The notes under the pieces are model-generated. The model was not told where the DNA came from. It was given only the letters and a program-made list of their open reading frames with translations, and made no database searches. Source: CAWIHS01 sp963836005 (lineage in GTDB: Bacteria; Pseudomonadota; Gammaproteobacteria; GRL18). From it: a stretch of 64,000 nucleotides of DNA. The DNA lies in the NCBI GenBank assembly GCA_963836005.1, contig CAWIHS010000004.1:558001-622000 (forward strand), in the 5' to 3' direction. Position numbers and translations under genes: made by a program. The stretch's first letter is position 1. Each line of letters starts with the position of its first letter. This document shows, piece after piece, positions 62,491 to 64,000 of the stretch.

Positions 62491-64000
62491 ATGAAAAATT
62501 TACTCCAACCCCCTTATTTGCAGACGCTATTCGGTATCATAATGTTATTAATCACTGTATTGCTTGCTGGTTTAATAATGCCTGTTAGCCTTGCTGCTGA
62601 ATCAGCTAAAGCACCTACAGTAAAAGATCTTATTCAGGATAATTCTGAAACAGAACAGAACACTGGCACTGAAGTAGTGAGCAAGGTTATTCCTCAGGAT
62701 GAATTTGAGCGCGGTACACCCAGAAGCAGTGTAATGGCATTATCAAAAACCCTGCATCAACGTGATTATCAGCGTGCACTGAACTATTTTGACATGCGTA
62801 ATCTGCCCATCAATCTGGCCAATAATGCAGAGGAACTGGCCCGTGAATTAAAAATTATTGCCGATCGTACGTTGTGGGTTGATATAGAAACCGTCAGTGA
62901 TGATCCGCTGGGGCATAATGATGATGGTCTGCCAGGTCATCAGGATATCATCGCAAGAGTCAAGACACCTGAACAAATGGTCGATATTCTTTTGCAAAGA
63001 GTCTCTGATGGTAAAGGAAAATATGTCTGGAAGTTGTCCAATCGAACTATGGCCGAAATCCCTCTGCTCTACAAACACTACGGCTATGGCGAATGGGGTG
63101 ATAAATTGTCACGCATACTGCCGGAATATGAATTCTTCGGGCTGCTACTTTGGCAATGGGTGATGCTTTTCAGCATTATCATTATTGCCTATGTTATCAG
63201 CTGGTTTGTTTCCAGTCTTTTAAATTTACTATACAGAAAAATTAAGCCGGATAAGCATAAAAGAATAGAGGTTTTTATCTCCGGACCGGTGAGGTTTATA
63301 CTGTTTGTTCTAATCATTAGAGAGAACTTTGACTTTATTTCGGCTTCTTATGCTTTCGAAGCTATTTTTGAGGCCAGGACCTTCTTTATCATCGCGGTTG
63401 CATGGCTGATCACCGGACTAATCGAACTGGGTTTTGGTCGGCTCAGTGATCATTTAAAGAAAAATCAAAATGAACAAGCAACGGTATTACTGAGACCTGC
63501 GGCAACGCTGATAAAAATAATAGTCTTTTTAATTGCTATTATCTCCTGGCTTGACAATCTGGGTTTCAATGTCACCACAATGTTGGCAGGTCTCGGTGTA
63601 GGAGGTATTGCTGTGGGCCTGGCAGCTCAGAAGTCCATCGAAAATCTGATTGGCGCAATTACCTTATATGCCGCTCAACCAGTACGGATTGGCGATTTTT
63701 GCAAGGCTGGCAATACCCTGGGAGTGATTGAAGAAATTGGACTGCGTTCTACAACCATGCGTACTCTCGATAGAACACTGGTTACCATACCGAATGCAAA
63801 CTTTGCCAATCTGGATATTGAAAATCTGAGCGAAAGAGACAAAATCCTCTACCGTCATACCATACGTCTGCGCAATGATACCACGCCAGAGCAAATACGC
63901 ACTGTACTTGAAAATGTAAACAGTATGTTTAAAGCTCATAAAGAGGTTGATCCAGAACCCGCGCGGATCCGCTTTACCCGCTACGGAGAACATTCTCTGG
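62491..64000 (+). CDS. MscS-family mechanosensitive channel, 3' partial
   Basis: The frame from the ATG at 62491 stays open to the end of the window (503 codons). It begins with a signal-peptide-like helix ending near S-L-A-A, then about 170 periplasmic residues, about four transmembrane helices, and the MscS pore and beta domain: G-L-G-V-G-G-I-A-V-G-L-A-A-Q (about 369-382), then N-L-I-G, V-R-I-G-D and T-I-P-N-A-N-F. The extended periplasmic part makes it a larger MscS relative rather than minimal MscS. It releases ions on membrane tension. The C-terminus is outside the window. Confidence 0.92.
   Translation, partial: MKNLLQPPYLQTLFGIIMLLITVLLAGLIMPVSLAAESAKAPTVKDLIQDNSETEQNTGTEVVSKVIPQDEFERGTPRSSVMALSKTLHQRDYQRALNYFDMRNLPINLANNAEELARELKIIADRTLWVDIETVSDDPLGHNDDGLPGHQDIIARVKTPEQMVDILLQRVSDGKGKYVWKLSNRTMAEIPLLYKHYGYGEWGDKLSRILPEYEFFGLLLWQWVMLFSIIIIAYVISWFVSSLLNLLYRKIKPDKHKRIEVFISGPVRFILFVLIIRENFDFISASYAFEAIFEARTFFIIAVAWLITGLIELGFGRLSDHLKKNQNEQATVLLRPAATLIKIIVFLIAIISWLDNLGFNVTTMLAGLGVGGIAVGLAAQKSIENLIGAITLYAAQPVRIGDFCKAGNTLGVIEEIGLRSTTMRTLDRTLVTIPNANFANLDIENLSERDKILYRHTIRLRNDTTPEQIRTVLENVNSMFKAHKEVDPEPARIRFTRYGEHSL

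Overview
The window (64 kb, moderately AT-rich) looks like a piece of a gammaproteobacterial chromosome. The order ilvB-ilvN-ilvC-pssA-leuA, the tamA-tamB pair, rimI-prfC, tex, nhaA and gltS all fit that class. A sulfur lifestyle is suggested by a secreted Gly/Tyr-rich protein resembling sulfur-globule proteins (3897-4463) and by a decayed 5' piece of aprA, the dissimilatory adenylylsulfate reductase alpha gene (12565-12742). I infer a sulfur-oxidising gammaproteobacterium or a recent descendant of one; genus is not resolvable by eye. No rRNA, tRNA or CRISPR array was seen.

Layout. 1-8327: an RND permease, open at its 5' end and with an unusual repeat plus Lys-rich tail, the sulfur-globule-like protein, then a same-strand run of ParA-type ATPase, membrane TPR protein, membrane coiled-coil protein and dynamin-like GTPase. 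8.9-12.1 kb: small membrane protein, RCK potassium channel, Pro/Tyr-rich secreted protein. 12.1-13.1 kb: repeat-rich stretch with the aprA remnant. 13.2-15.9 kb: YkgJ-type Cys-cluster protein, metallophosphoesterase, nhaA. 16.2-20.5 kb: nested mobile elements, a dead IS110 transposase and one secreted acidic protein. 20.5-27.0 kb: TAXI-type binding protein translationally coupled to tamA-tamB. 27.7-32.3 kb: pyruvate:ferredoxin oxidoreductase-type operon (gamma, alpha, beta) plus a GltD-like flavoprotein carrying a two-cluster ferredoxin domain. 32.5-37.5 kb: a run of small lipoproteins and secreted proteins. 37.6-41.3 kb: gltS, NorE/NorF-like pair, hemerythrin. 41.4-49.7 kb: acetolactate synthase, DinG-type helicase, tail-anchored response regulator, tex. 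50-64 kb: branched-chain amino acid genes, pssA, rimI, prfC, carboxypeptidase M32 and an MscS channel running off the end.

The most striking non-genic content is a dense set of short non-autonomous transposable elements. At least four families can be separated by their ends. Family A has ends starting GTAACTATTCAGCGTA and leaves 8-bp target duplications, which I could read exactly in five copies. Family C has CAT...ATG ends, is about 252-254 bp and leaves 10-bp duplications. Family D is 176 bp with CCTAAA... ends and 5-bp duplications. Family B is 146 bp. They nest inside each other, and families A and C share internal modules although their ends differ. A 2055-bp unit (16245-18299) has family-A ends and an exact 8-bp duplication but contains a family-B element and a decayed IS110 transposase. 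The window itself supplies empty-site comparisons for some insertions.
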